Translations under genes and position numbers: made by a program
Part shown: one piece after another, positions 11,578 to 24,800 of the stretch
Layout: each line of letters starts with the position of its first letter
How positions within the stretch are numbered: the stretch's first letter is position 1
The notes under the pieces: generated by a model
Told to the model about the DNA's origin: nothing
Databases searched by the model: none
Seen by the model: only the letters and a program-made list of their open reading frames with translations
Source of the DNA: Tanytarsus gracilentus
Lineage: Eukaryota; Arthropoda; Insecta; Diptera; Chironomidae
Length of the DNA stretch: 64,000 bases
NCBI GenBank assembly: GCA_038502055.1
Contig: JAXRKN010000040.1
Span: 4,278,001 to 4,342,000, forward strand
Direction of reading: 5' to 3'

Positions 11578-14500
11578 AGCATAAAAAAGTCAACGTTTTA
11601 CGTTATCATCACCATTATCTTTTTCTGCACTCATTTCGATGCGTCTCGCTTAAGATGAATAGATGAAAATTGCAATAAAAGAGAGAAATGCAATTCTCAC
11701 CTCATTTAATATGTTGCTCTCGTCTATAAAAAAAAGTTCAAATGAAAAAAAGGAGAAGAGAAAAAGTTTCATCTTCAATTGTTAATTTCTTCCTGGAAAC
11801 GAGACTCTGAGGGAGAGATGAAGTGGAGAGCTATGTGGAAAAAAAAGTTGTGCATTAAATTTAAACAAAAGCAGCATAGCGGTAGTAGCGGAAAAAAATA
11901 AATTGAGAAGAAATGAAAGGAAACAGAGGGAAGAAAAAAGTGAGAAACCAGACTAATCTTTAACAATTTACAAAAGTTCAGCAATGAATGCACAATGGCT
12001 CTCGCTGCTGCTTCCTTTAACTTTTTTTAACTATATTTATTTCTTTTTATTGCCATTATTATCTTCTCTAAAGGTAAAAGCAAAAGAGCGATACATTTGT
12101 GGAATGGGTTTGATTTTAAATTCTTCAAATGACAACTCAAGAGCCAAGAAAATTCTCTAAAGAAATCTGCAGGCCTGCATTAAAAAAGAGAGAAAAAAGT
12201 TGAATTGTTTCAAGTTCTACTTTTAACTTAATCGAAAAGTTTTTCACTCGCGCTGAGAATAAATAAGAAAAAAAAATAAAAGTTTCTTTTCCGAGGGTTG
12301 AAAAGTTTTTATTTCAGTTAATCTGATATTCTTGCACAGCTTCGTCCTATGCTCTGCGAAAGTCATGGCATTCCAAGGTAGTTAACGAGCGTGATACGAG
12401 GGAAAAATTGCAATGTTAATATGATATAAATTATAAACTTTTACACTGAAAATTATTCATTTGAATGTAATGCATTAGGAAATGAATTTTTTGCGGGGGT
12501 TTGATTAATTTTTAAGAAATTTTCAACCCTTGAAAAATGAACACAATGAAAGTTTTTCATGCTTTACAACTCTTTTCTCCGAGATTCACTTTAGCTCTGA
12601 TTGAGTTTGCAGCATCAAGAGAATTGATGCATTTTTAATGACAAAACAATTTTCGAAATGGAATCATTTTCCACATTTTTTTGTGATTTATCATGAAGAG
12701 AAAGAAAATTCATCTTGTGCATATGACAAATCTACTTTAATATCGTCATATGATGCGCAACAGAAAATGATTGAAAAAATGAGGAGGAGAAAGCGAACAT
12801 TTTAATTAAATTCGAAGAAAATAAAATGCGAATTAAGCTAAAGTTGAGTGAACACCAATCTTCTTCTAAAAGAAGCGCGTCGATAAATGATACGATATGC
12901 TAAGGAATAACATTTAGAATGTCTTTATCTGCGATGATGGAATAAATTTAAAGATTTAGATGATTGCGATAGCTCTTTATTGTCGCATTGCAATGCGGAG
13001 AGGGATTTTCGGCGGGATTTTCATTAAAGCTGATGTCGCAATCTCTTTAAGGATTTTCATTTTTTTTCTCGAAAAAAAAGTAAATAAATTTTTCAAAAGA
13101 TTACAAATGATGCATTAGATGTTGCGTATTAATTTGCCTAATGCAACCAAAATTTCCATAAATCCACAATTTCATTCTTCATAAATAAGATTTTTGCAGA
13201 ATATTTTTAGCACGGTATCAAAAAAAAATTCTCCACGAGATTTCTCGGTTATTCCACTCAACAATCATATTAAATTTCTTGCCATAAACAAGCAGAGAGA
13301 AAAAAAATCTCGTCATCATGATAGAAATATGTATGGCAGTAAAAGAGGGGTAAAATAAATAATAAAGATCAGAGATGATACATTGTGTTGTGCATAACAT
13401 TTTCGCTCGCTCGCTGTTGTTGTCGTCTCCTTTTTTTATACATTTAATTTTGTTATACACGACTTATTTGTTTGGCGAAAACCGCCTTTTAATCTGGTGG
13501 TTATAAAGATTTTTCATTTCTCTCTCTCAACCCACTCGACTGCTGCTGCTGTTGCCTGTTTGTTTTGCTCTTTTTTCCTGCCATCCATGATACTTATGAT
13601 GGCTGAATATATGTTTATATTTATATCTCTTCACACAGCTTACAAACAGCATAGAGTATGTTATACAAAACTCCCATTTATTTCAAGGCTCTATAAACAT
13701 AAAAAATTGCACATGATGAATGCTCATCCTTTAAATATACTGAAACGCTTGTATGAGGGTATTAAGTATTAACATGAGAGAGCGATGGTTGTTGGTTCCA
13801 TGAAAGGATGTGACACCGAACAAAAAATCATTGTGCACGAGAGATGTTGCATATCGTCTCGCTCGCAGTATCACGCCGCCTTTCGCTCTTCCGCCATGAG
13901 AGAATTTTTGCAAATGTAGGCAAGAATGACTGAGCAGCCTGATTAAATTACAACATTCATATTATCCGGAAAGAGGGTAAAATGAAAAGAGAGAGAAAAA
14001 AATCGGTTCAGCCTCCAAATTTTTTATCATCGTCATCATTGATACGAAATTTATGTTTCCTGCTTTTCCTTCTCGATGAAACGAAAAAGATTTTCATGTA
14101 AATTTTAAAAATATATAAACTCAGAAATTTAGCACGAGTTTCAGTGATATTTGAGAAAATAATCCTCACATAGACGACGCGAGACTAAAGTGACAGCGGC
14201 ATGCGGCTCATACATCCACTTTCTTTGTTCTTGATTAACGAACGTTGCAGTTCAGTCGTTAAACTTACATTCATTTTTCACACCATTTCGCTGCTGCTGT
14301 GTGCCATCATCCCGAAAATGAAAATCTTGATAATTCCATTTCTCGGTGTATTTTCCGCTTCTTTCTGTTTTGGATGATTTCGCCCTCCAACAGCATAAAG
14401 AAAAATGTATCAACGGCAGTAGCTGAACAGTATAAGTATGTGTGTGCATGGAAATGACATTAATATAATGCTCATTCACTCTCGAGCGAAAAAAAAGATG

Positions 14501-15790
14501 ATAAATTGTGTGATAAAAATTATCCATCTTGCTCTAGCGAGTGATCTAAGAAGAATTGAAATTAAATGTTGATGCACAGTTGGTGAGCACATAGGAAAAA
14601 GATTTCGGAAGCGATGTGAAAATCTCTGCCGTAAAATCCTTTTCTGTCACATTTGTGCTGGCTACAGCTAAACTATTTTCTCACAATGCCGTTCACACCA
14701 GCTTTCAGTGATACCTTGCTAAAACTTATTACCTTTTCAATGGAAGTTGGCAGGCAAAGTATAATTTATGATCTCGCATACTGTTGATACACATAACTTT
14801 AGGCCCGAGCAATTCTCAATGTGCAAATGACATAAATGATGTCTCTTGCGAAGAATAATGATGAAATCAGCACTCGACGGCAGAACAATGTTATAAAGTA
14901 ATTGAATTCAAAACTATATTTTGGTGATTCTTCAACTTTGACGTGAAATGATCTAATTTTTGCGTTCACAAGTTAATTTTTATACAGAAAAATGTCCAAC
15001 TGATGTTTTTTTGAATTAAAACAAATTTTGCATTAGGTCAGCAATTTTGTACAAAAATAATAAGCACGCTGCAATTCTATTTGCTGAGTGAGAGCGAAAC
15101 ATAAAAAAGTAATTAATTACATTAAATTATTTTTCTGTCCCCATTTTTTTCCCGTTGTTGAAAAAAAAATCGTTAGTGAGGCAGAGACAACAGTGGTGAT
15201 TGTGTGTAGGAGAAGAAAAAAAACGTTGAAGGAGGAGATCGGAGGACAAGGAAAGAAGATGAGAGAGAAAAAATTAATTAATTACATTTTCCTCTCCCTT
15301 GTTCTTCCACCACCGCTTGTGTGTGAAAATACCTTGATTTTGGGGTTGAGAATGAGATGGTGATTATGATGGTACTACACGTTAAGTTGTCGCAATAGCA
15401 ACTCAACAGAGCAATTTAGGACAATCCATTACATTCAATTTCCATTAATTTTGAGGACTTTTCCGGTGAGTTGCTTAATGCAGCATTTCTCTGTTCGGCC
15501 TGGGATTAGCAATGAGGATATCACTGACATATACACGCATTATGTGTGCCGACCACATTGTTTGATTGACGAAGTTTTGTAGCAAAAAAAAAGTGGGTGG
15601 ACCGTGCGATGAAAGGAAGAAAAGCATTTCCTGCTGACTAGTCAAGCAGTAGCTGAACATGATTTCATCGGCAGATGAAAAATTGTTATCCGTATATTGT
15701 TGCGCCATTTCATTCTCTCTCTACATTTTTTCTCTCATGCAGCAAATCAAACGACAACCGTCATGAAATGATGAACACACTTTATTTGCA

Positions 15791-15805
15791 CAGCAGCAGC
15801 AGCAG
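15791..15805 (+). repeat. (CAG)5 microsatellite
   Basis: Five perfect CAG units. They are not inside any supported coding frame, so this is not taken as a polyglutamine coding run. Confidence 0.85.
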
Positions 15806-18800
15806 TAGAGAGAATTGAGTGAGATAACGATGAATTCTGGCACTTTTCTTTCAAATGTCATTAATACACCGAAAGACCATTAATTTTCCTCAGCTCTTTC
15901 CCTCACCCTAATTCACTCACTCGCTTTTCATCGCATCTAATCGTATGAAAATTTTTGGACTATAAAAATTTGAAATTTCTCTAATGAAATAATTGAAATT
16001 AATTATGAGCTTAACATTTTTTTGCGCTATCGCAAGCAATTTTTTTAATGTGACGTAAATGCCTCATACACATTCACTCGTATTATCATATTATGCCCAT
16101 CAGACGGACAGAGGTTGATAAGGTCTGACAACTTTATCTCTCATTCAAATTGATCCATCACTTTCCATCACGTCCGGTGACACATTCTATTAATTTTACT
16201 TCCTCATTTCGGTATCTCTCTCTCACTTAGTTCTGCTTTAGAGCACAGAGGATTTAAGGCAGTGTTCTATTAATGTAAATTCTCTTGATGAAGCTTTTCT
16301 TCCATTCGGTCAGTTTCTTCCTTTCCTTTTTGTTATCGTGTGAAAAATGGTTTTGCAAATCTAAGGCGAATAATTTTTCACGCAAAACCATTTTCTTTCT
16401 TTTTCATGATTTTTCTTCCCTCTTGTTGAGCTCTCTCGGAGGTAAACAACCTTTTTTCCGGAAAAAAATGAAAGGTGGATTACCAGGGCAAAAACCGCAC
16501 ACTCAACTGCTCTATAATTAGAAATTATTCTCAACAGACTAATGAAATTCTTCATGTATTCTCCGTTTTTACGGGGAGCGAGTGAAAATTTTTATATTTT
16601 CGCAACTGTTGCTCCATTTATTAGTCTCGAGAAATTTTTTCCATCAATGTGAGACAGTTACCTTTTTTTACGATCCAAAAATTTAAACGAGCTCTTTTTT
16701 GAATAATCAAATCAAGAAAATATACAAAAGCTGAGAGACATTTACGCTTTATATGGCATCCGGAAAAAACGAAAAAATTTCTCAAGAACCTGAGCATTAA
16801 AAAAGAGATATAAAACTTTATCTACCTTTCTCTGTCTAAAAAGAAAAAAGTATTCGACCTGTTGAAAAGAAAAGCAGAACAGCGATGACGATAAGGTGAA
16901 ATTCTCGTAAGGAATTTGTTGTTGAATGTTCATATGCAGTAAATTTTAAGCACACGGGGAAATGAAATTTATATTTGAAAGTTATTTCTTCCTCTTCGCT
17001 CTCGACTTTATATATGCGAAATGTTATTTCCATTTTTTTATATGATTACGAATGCTGATGATTCCCCAAATGCTTAACTTTCTTTTTTTTCTAGCTGAGT
17101 TGAGTAATGTTATAGTGTGATAGCAAAAAAAAAGTAAACTGTTGATTTCTCATCTGAATACTAGGCTAATGGGAATTTTTTATGAATTAATAATATCCTA
17201 GGGAATAAAGGTATGTGTGTCATATGCATAAACTTAAACGATATTGAAGAAAAAATATTTTGCTGACTGTTATCGTTATCGTTTATGAACTTATACATTC
17301 TTGAGGGAAAATCAACAGAGAGGCAAAAGGTTTTCCTCTTTTTTTTTATTGTGAACATCCTTTTGTGTTTTCTTTCTCCATAACTTTTAGCATAAAAAGG
17401 ATCAAATTTAAATTTCTCTTTGTCTCCAACCAGTTGTTGTTGGCTCAACAGTTTTTTTGTCTCTTCTCTCAAACCATCTCAAGAAGAAATTTGAATATTT
17501 TTTTTTATCCTAGCTCTTTCAGCTTAGAAAACTTTTTCTCCTCTCTAGCTCGTCTTGCGTCAACATCAGGAAATTTAATATGCACAATTGTTTGACGGCT
17601 CAAGAAGGCTCATCTCGAAATTTCCTCTTCATCAAGTGTCGCTATATACACACACACACGAGAGAAACTCAACAGATTGTAGGAGCAGAGAAAATTGCTA
17701 GAGGTAACACATGAAGTTTCAAGAGGGCGAACACCATTGATGTTGCTGCTGCTTTTCATTATGATGTCTATACGTGTGAGAGCACAAAAAAACGAGAATT
17801 TTTATGGAGAATTTTTCTCTCATATTCTTCTTCCGTGTTTGGAACGAAGAAAAAATGTAAAATTAAATATTTAATTAAAAAGCTCCGACGACAAAAAAAA
17901 ATATTTCCGAGTGAGTGGAGAGAGGACTCGAGAGGGAATTTATAAATTTATGGCTTTCATACTTTTTTTCGCCTATATAACATGACACAAGCAACCATAC
18001 ATTATTAAGTAGGCGCATATACATACAGTGAGAGAGAGAGTAGGAAAGTCAAGAGCGAAAAAAAATGGAGACATAAATTATGTGTTTCAACATCATATTA
18101 TCTCTCGTTCAATGTCTGTTTATGAGTTTGATATTAAAAATGGTTGAAGCATAAAAAATCCTCTTAAAAAAGCGAACGGGCAACATAAAAAAAATTTTGT
18201 GTATATTTTCATATCTGAGCCGAAATTAAATTGTTAAAAAAGTTGCATGATCAGCAGGAACAAAAAATTCTTTGAAGATTGCAAAACAGCACAAACAGAT
18301 GGTCCACAGGTATGATTGTAAATACACAATTTTACCTCGTTTACATTTATGGAAAAAGCCAAGAACATAAAATTCAATAGCGAGAGGAAAGCACAAAAAA
18401 AGACCAACCCGAAAAACCATGAAGCATAACTTTCAGTTCAGTAAGTACTTGTTGCTCCGTTAGCAGCATTTTTCCTCTTTCCATCCAGCGTGCAATTTTC
18501 TTCGCTCATTCCTAAAATGTTTCTTCTTATCACAACGGCAAGTGCTGTAGTGTACAGGGGCCAACTCCCCCTTTTATATAAAAAAATGTGCAGCAATGAT
18601 AAGATCGAGAAAGTAAAGATATTTGTTGAATGGTGACGAGAAGTATGCAGAAAATTCCTCTCTAACGTAAATCAATCTCAATATTTTTCAATTTCCTTCT
18701 TATGCACACTCCATACTCGAACCATTTTTTTTTTCTATGCTAGTAAGATGATGGGAAAGAAGGAATCTGTAGCAATTTGGGTGACATAATCGCATGAAAT

Positions 18801-21800
18801 TCTTCGAATATTGTCGTAACGTTGTTGCTTGTGCGAGAGTACTCTCGAAAATTTCATAAAAATTGCTTAAGGTGCTTAACGGGAATTTTTATAACGACGA
18901 CGATGTGGAAATGCTGTTGCTGCAAAAGTTTTGCGAGAAAGTATAAGGAAATGTTTTTTGTTGTTGTGTTTTTTTTGAGGGGTGAAGGATGATAAAGTTT
19001 TACGGATAAAAAATACTTTTCATCCTCAATTCCGACAGGACATTCGACTTCTTTGTGATGCAAATTACAATCAAGACAAAATAAAGTTTTTGGTTATGCT
19101 TGACTGCTCTCTAGGGTCAATCTCAAGATCGTCAATCTGTTGCTGGAAGAAGAAGAAATTTCTACGCTCAAAAATTCCTTTAAATCATTGAAACTTTTCT
19201 TAATGAACTCTCATCACTTTAAAAACTCGCGCAACCAGAAAATTTTATCTTTTTCTTATTCTAATTTTCTTTCTAAACTTGCTTCACGATTTTACGACAG
19301 TGTCGTGTTCTCGTCGCACGACACACAATAACAACAGATAAAAAAAGGAAAATTTACGCGACGAATGAAGTGGAATTTTTTTATTTAAAATTCCAGAGAC
19401 GATGCTGTGAGATGCGCGATGATTTGCTACGCGCTTAATCACCTAAAAATAATTTGAAGAGCGTGAAAACATGGAGAAACGAGGAAAAATAAGAAAATTT
19501 AAATTTGCTTTTTCTCTTTTGCCACGTTACTGACTTTAAAAATTTGTTCTAAAACAAAGCAACTCGATTCAGTCAATTGGTTAGATTGTAGACTTTCACT
19601 TTAAAGCGAAGTCTCGCAATTGACACAACAGGCGACGACGAGACTGAATGACATAAATCTACTCTCGCGTTCTCTTTTCGAGCTTCACTCGTAAGCTTCA
19701 TAAAATCTTCCAATCATTAAAGTACACAAGAATGGAGCGCGCAAAAAATCAGCAAATTTTTATTCACTCCATTTCGTCGACTCTCATTCACTTTTTTCCT
19801 CGCTCTCGTAATGTATCACAATTTTCTCATTTAATTTCATTATCAACGACGAAAAATTTACTCTTGAAATGTCGAGAAATTTAATTAGAGAGAAAGATAG
19901 AAAGTGAGGAGGGTTGGGTGATGGGAGGATATGGATTGAAGGGTGGCAGAAAAAAGAGAGAAGAAAAGTCGAAACATTGAATCAACAGATAACTCTGCTA
20001 TGTGGTGAAAAATGTTGTTGGAAGAATTTTTAAATAGTTTTCTTCTTCTTAAAAAATTAGGGTTTGTTTTTAGAATTTTGAGACAGTTAAAAAATTTATT
20101 TTGTCTTCCGAAAAAAATAACTAATGTTTGTAAGTTTAATTACGCATCTAACGAAATGTCAGTGAAACTATCGAAATATAAAAATTTGAAATTTCTGCAT
20201 ATTAAAATAATTTTTTTAAAATGTAAAGATTTTCTACAACGCAAGCAATAATTTACTTTTTGTGGTTTTGTCAAATCTTAAAAGACACTCTTTCATTACA
20301 AAGTACACATCCCAAAATTTACTTTACAAGGGTGTTTGCTTTAATGTGTGATTGAAAACTTTCTTTAAAGTTAAAAAAGGAATATTGATTTAAAATTGCA
20401 ACAGCACTCAACGGAAATTTCCCCAGAAGATGAAGGAGAAAGTTTTTAGTAGCAACAGCAGAGAAGGAAGTCAAAGTTTTTCCTCCTTTCTGACTTTATT
20501 TTGATTTTCTATTTCTGTTTGAAAATTTCGATGAGTTCAAAATTCTGTACCATTTCCGATATTTGAGATTATTCTTGAAGAAATTCCTTAAGGATTTCCT
20601 ACTTAAACTTTAATTAGTTTCTTTGTACAGAACAGGAAAAGATTTTCTCCTCGAAAGTCATAAAAACTATCTCTATATATGAAAGAGTCTCACACAATTA
20701 TAATTTGTCATGGCTCATAAAATAATTCTCGCATGTGAAAAATTTTTGTAGTTTTTAATAGCACTGAGGGTTAAATCTCAAAACAAAAATTATGGAACCG
20801 ATAAAAGTTGAAAATAAAATTTGTAATATTTTTTTCAAGGGATGTTAACTTGAGTTTCATCAAATTTTTGCTCATTTTTCAAAAATTTTGAACCATTTTT
20901 TAAAAACACAAAACTTTCAAAATTTAAATTTTCTGTTTCACACTTTTTATCACATAATTTGAGATTAAAGTCATGTGAGGCAAAAAAGAAACCTTTTGTG
21001 CTGTACGCATTGTGACAAAATATCAAAAATGTCTGAATGAAGCCACAGAACATGCACACATTGTCCATTGTATAGAGCAATTATTTAGTGTTATTTATGA
21101 TTTTATTTTATGACATTGCAGGCACTCTCTTTCGCACTTCACGGTCGCTCGTTGTAAATTTATATTAAAACCATTATCTTTTTCCATGCCAACCATCACT
21201 AAATTTACGCACACCCTCTTGTGTCCGACACATCCTCTTCATCATCATCGTCGCATTGCTATGCTCACAAGTTAATTTGATAACGTTTTGCGAATGACTG
21301 AGTAAGAGAGAGCAAAAAAATCTTCTTCAGTCACGTTGTGGGCAATTTTAATATAATTTTAATTCATTTCTCCTTCCTCACACTAACGGTTTAGTGACTA
21401 ACTGGCCTTTTCTCATTCGGTTCGCCCTTCTTTCCTTTTCATTTTAAAAACGAGCGGTACGACAAAATAAACTGTGAGGAAAAGGAAGGTTAAAAGGCAG
21501 CAGCCAATTTGCATAAAGTTTCATTTATGAATATTTTTTTGCGCCACTGCTTCGCGATGAGCTCATTAGAGGCAATCTTGCCAATATTCAAGTTAAATAC
21601 GCAAATTAATGGGCTAATTTAAAGCATCGTTTTATACAGACATGGGAGAGTGTGAAAAAGAGCAGCAAGAACCAACAGTTGTGGGTACGAAAAAAAGGGC
21701 ACATAATCTACTAATGTGAAAGTATACTCGCCAGGCATCATCATCGTCAGCATCGAGATAAATATAAAAGAGGGGAAAATGCTCGTAAATAATCAGCTTA

Positions 21801-24800
21801 AATTGATGCTTCTTTTAGCGTGTGTGCTACTATCATTCACACGGCATTAAAGTTTACAATTTACACTTTATAAATTCATAGTTGACCCATGAATGGTGTC
21901 AACTAGAAAATTTTATGTAAAAAAGTCTCTAATAAACTCTAATAAAAATCTACAATCCACTAATTGAACTTCTTTATCCCACGAGAGCGAGTCAAGGGTG
22001 AAATTTTCTAATGAGCTGTGAGATAAATTTACAGACATTAATCGGATTAGTTCAATCATAATTTTATATGTACAGCATGCGGTCAAAAAACACATTAAAA
22101 TTTGTTTCACAAAATTGTGCAATATTTTCTCACTCTACCCTCTTTACACTCCATGTAATGTCTCACTAGCAGCTCACTTAGCGCATAAAAATGTTATTTA
22201 TGACGGTGCATAATTATTGTTGACGCAAAACAAAACATTAAAGCACTAAAAGCGGTGATAGGGAGAAAAGTGCAAGGCGCATAATTTTTTGCATTGCAAT
22301 GCAACATAAATTAAATTGCTGTTTCAACTTTAAATTGCGTTTTATGTGTGCAATAGAGAAATTTTTTTTGAGATTTCATCAATGCGATAACGAATGTGAT
22401 TTATGTTTTAGTGAAATGGCTTGAACATTATCAGTGCGGTGTAATCACATGCTCTTTAAATAGCCGTGAAAGTTTCGCTCCTGTCTAACATGAAACGCAA
22501 TTGAGATAACGACTGAAAAATTTATAATTTTTCGTTGTTATTATTCACAATCTATATATGCATTCATGTGGGGTGAAAAGGGTTTGCTTGTTGGATGTAA
22601 TTTAAATTTCTGCAATTTTTCATGCTAGTTTAGTAACGAGTGTAAAAGCCATAAATTGTTTGCTTCTAAAAAAAGAGTGAAAAACGCATTTTTGAGGGAG
22701 CACATAAAAAGGAGAGAAAAAACTTTTCTGTGGTGTTAAAAAGATAACCAGACCAGAAGTAAAATATTTCACTATATGGAAATTTTTCTGTTATTTTGCA
22801 TTTTGTCTGCACATAAAGCACAGGAGGGAAAGAAAAACTTTCTCATTTAATGCGATTGCTGTTGCAGTCAGTCAACGAGAAATTGACTAATTAAATTTCC
22901 CAAACTGTTTTAAATCGCACCAGAGCATTTGCAAAATGGAAAAACTTTTTCTCGTACGAATTTTTCTAACTGCTCATTGTTAACACACGAAATTAAATTT
23001 TCATAAATTGCTCTTAGAATGGCGTTGTTGATGTTAACACATATTTTTGGTATGTCACATGTTATTTTATGTTGATGCAAAAAAAGAGAAAGAAATGAAG
23101 AGAAATTTCATTTAACATCACACTTAAGTCAAAAAATGTGAGAGGGTAAAAAATTTAATTAAAAAATTTCTGAAGTGTTGTAAGGGTTTTAATTTATGAT
23201 AAAGAACAATTTTCTTTTCTTTCTCCCTGTGTGAACTGATGAGGGATAAAGAAGATGCATCTTGAGGTAAATTACACCACACACAGCAAGCATCTTTCGA
23301 AAAGTTGCAAGCAGAGAAGTTAATAGAGCACTTGAGCATCTTTTGCAATAAGTACTACAAAATACTGCAAGTTACTGTTGCTCCTCGTGGGAGGCAAAAA
23401 GTAATGAACTTCTCTTAAAATTGGCCACGTAGCGATAAACAATCATGCTGGCTTCTTATTAAAGTGAACGAGAGTCTTAAGATAAGAAAAAGAGAGCTTT
23501 AAAAGATTTCTTGAAATTAATGCAAAATAATTAATTTCTATCATAAAAATACTCGAGAAAATTACTTTAATCCCCAACTCATTGAAAAAATCTCTTTCAA
23601 TAATTTTACAAACTTGAACTTTTACTATTCCCGTCACAAAGCATTAATTTTTCCATATTTTAAATGAAAGAACCAATTTGAAAAATTAAAATTAAAATTG
23701 AATTTCAAAGCGAGAGCGACAGAGAAAGATGAGTGACCCTTTTCAAAAAGTATTCACAGTCAAGACTCGCGCCAAAAAAATATAATAGCAAAAATGTTTT
23801 TTTGAATTAATTAAATGATAAATCAAAAATCCTTTTTCGTAAATTAAGAAAAGGGGGAAAACTTTCGTTCGCTGGTAAGAAAATAAATTTTCAAGATAAA
23901 ATATTCGAAATGCGAATTGACAGCAGTTTAACTCCACACCCATACCGCCAAGTCTCTCACTCTCCCGACAACTAGTGCAGAAGTGATCGGAAATCAAAAC
24001 AAATTTCGTGTTATGCTTTTTCTTTATTCCATCGTAATCCCAAAACGAGCAACAGTCGACATGGAAGACCAGATTGTAGCAAGGAAAGCTGAAAAAAATT
24101 TATGTTTTAATTTAATTATGGACTTTTTCCTCTCTCGATTCAGTTAGTGCAGGAAAAAATATAGCCATTTTTTAAAAAAAGGAAAATCCATTAAGTAAAT
24201 TAGAAAAAACCTTTATCGGAGGAATTGGCGGAAAAAGTTGTTTCTACACGGCGAGATTGTTGTTGGAAGAGAAAGCCGGAAAATGCAAAACAACCATCAA
24301 TCGATAAATCTTTTGCTTTTCTCTCATTCAGTCTATGGTTTATAAAAAAATGTGTTTTGTTTTCACATTTTTTTCTTTGTTTCTTGCGGTTCAATAAATG
24401 TCATCCACAGAATTTAATGAAATTTTCGCCTGAAAGTTATGCAATAAAATCTTTTAATGAAATGAAGTCATTCAATATTGTTTTTAGTCCTCTGCTTTAT
24501 TTCATCAGAAATGGTCGAAAATACTTAATAACTACAACAAACATAGAATTAATAAAAACCGTTTTCGTAATTTTCATTCTCCATAATTTTAATTCCGCCG
24601 TCAAAATTCAGCGCACGTCTTTTGATTTCATACAATGTACATACATGATGCCTCATCTCTCTTTCCCGCTTCAATGTTGCCGGCGAACACGCATATATGC
24701 AAGTTGACGTAACCACATAAAAATCTATATGTACTCCCCTCGCTCAATTCCTTTTCATGGACATCCTCAGCATCAACTTCTGAGCTCTCCCTCACATAGT

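Noticed and set aside
13785..13913. A minus-strand frame with RAKGGVILRARRYATSLV
   Set aside because: It is short, without an exon partner or domain; its slightly higher G+C alone is not enough to call a gene.
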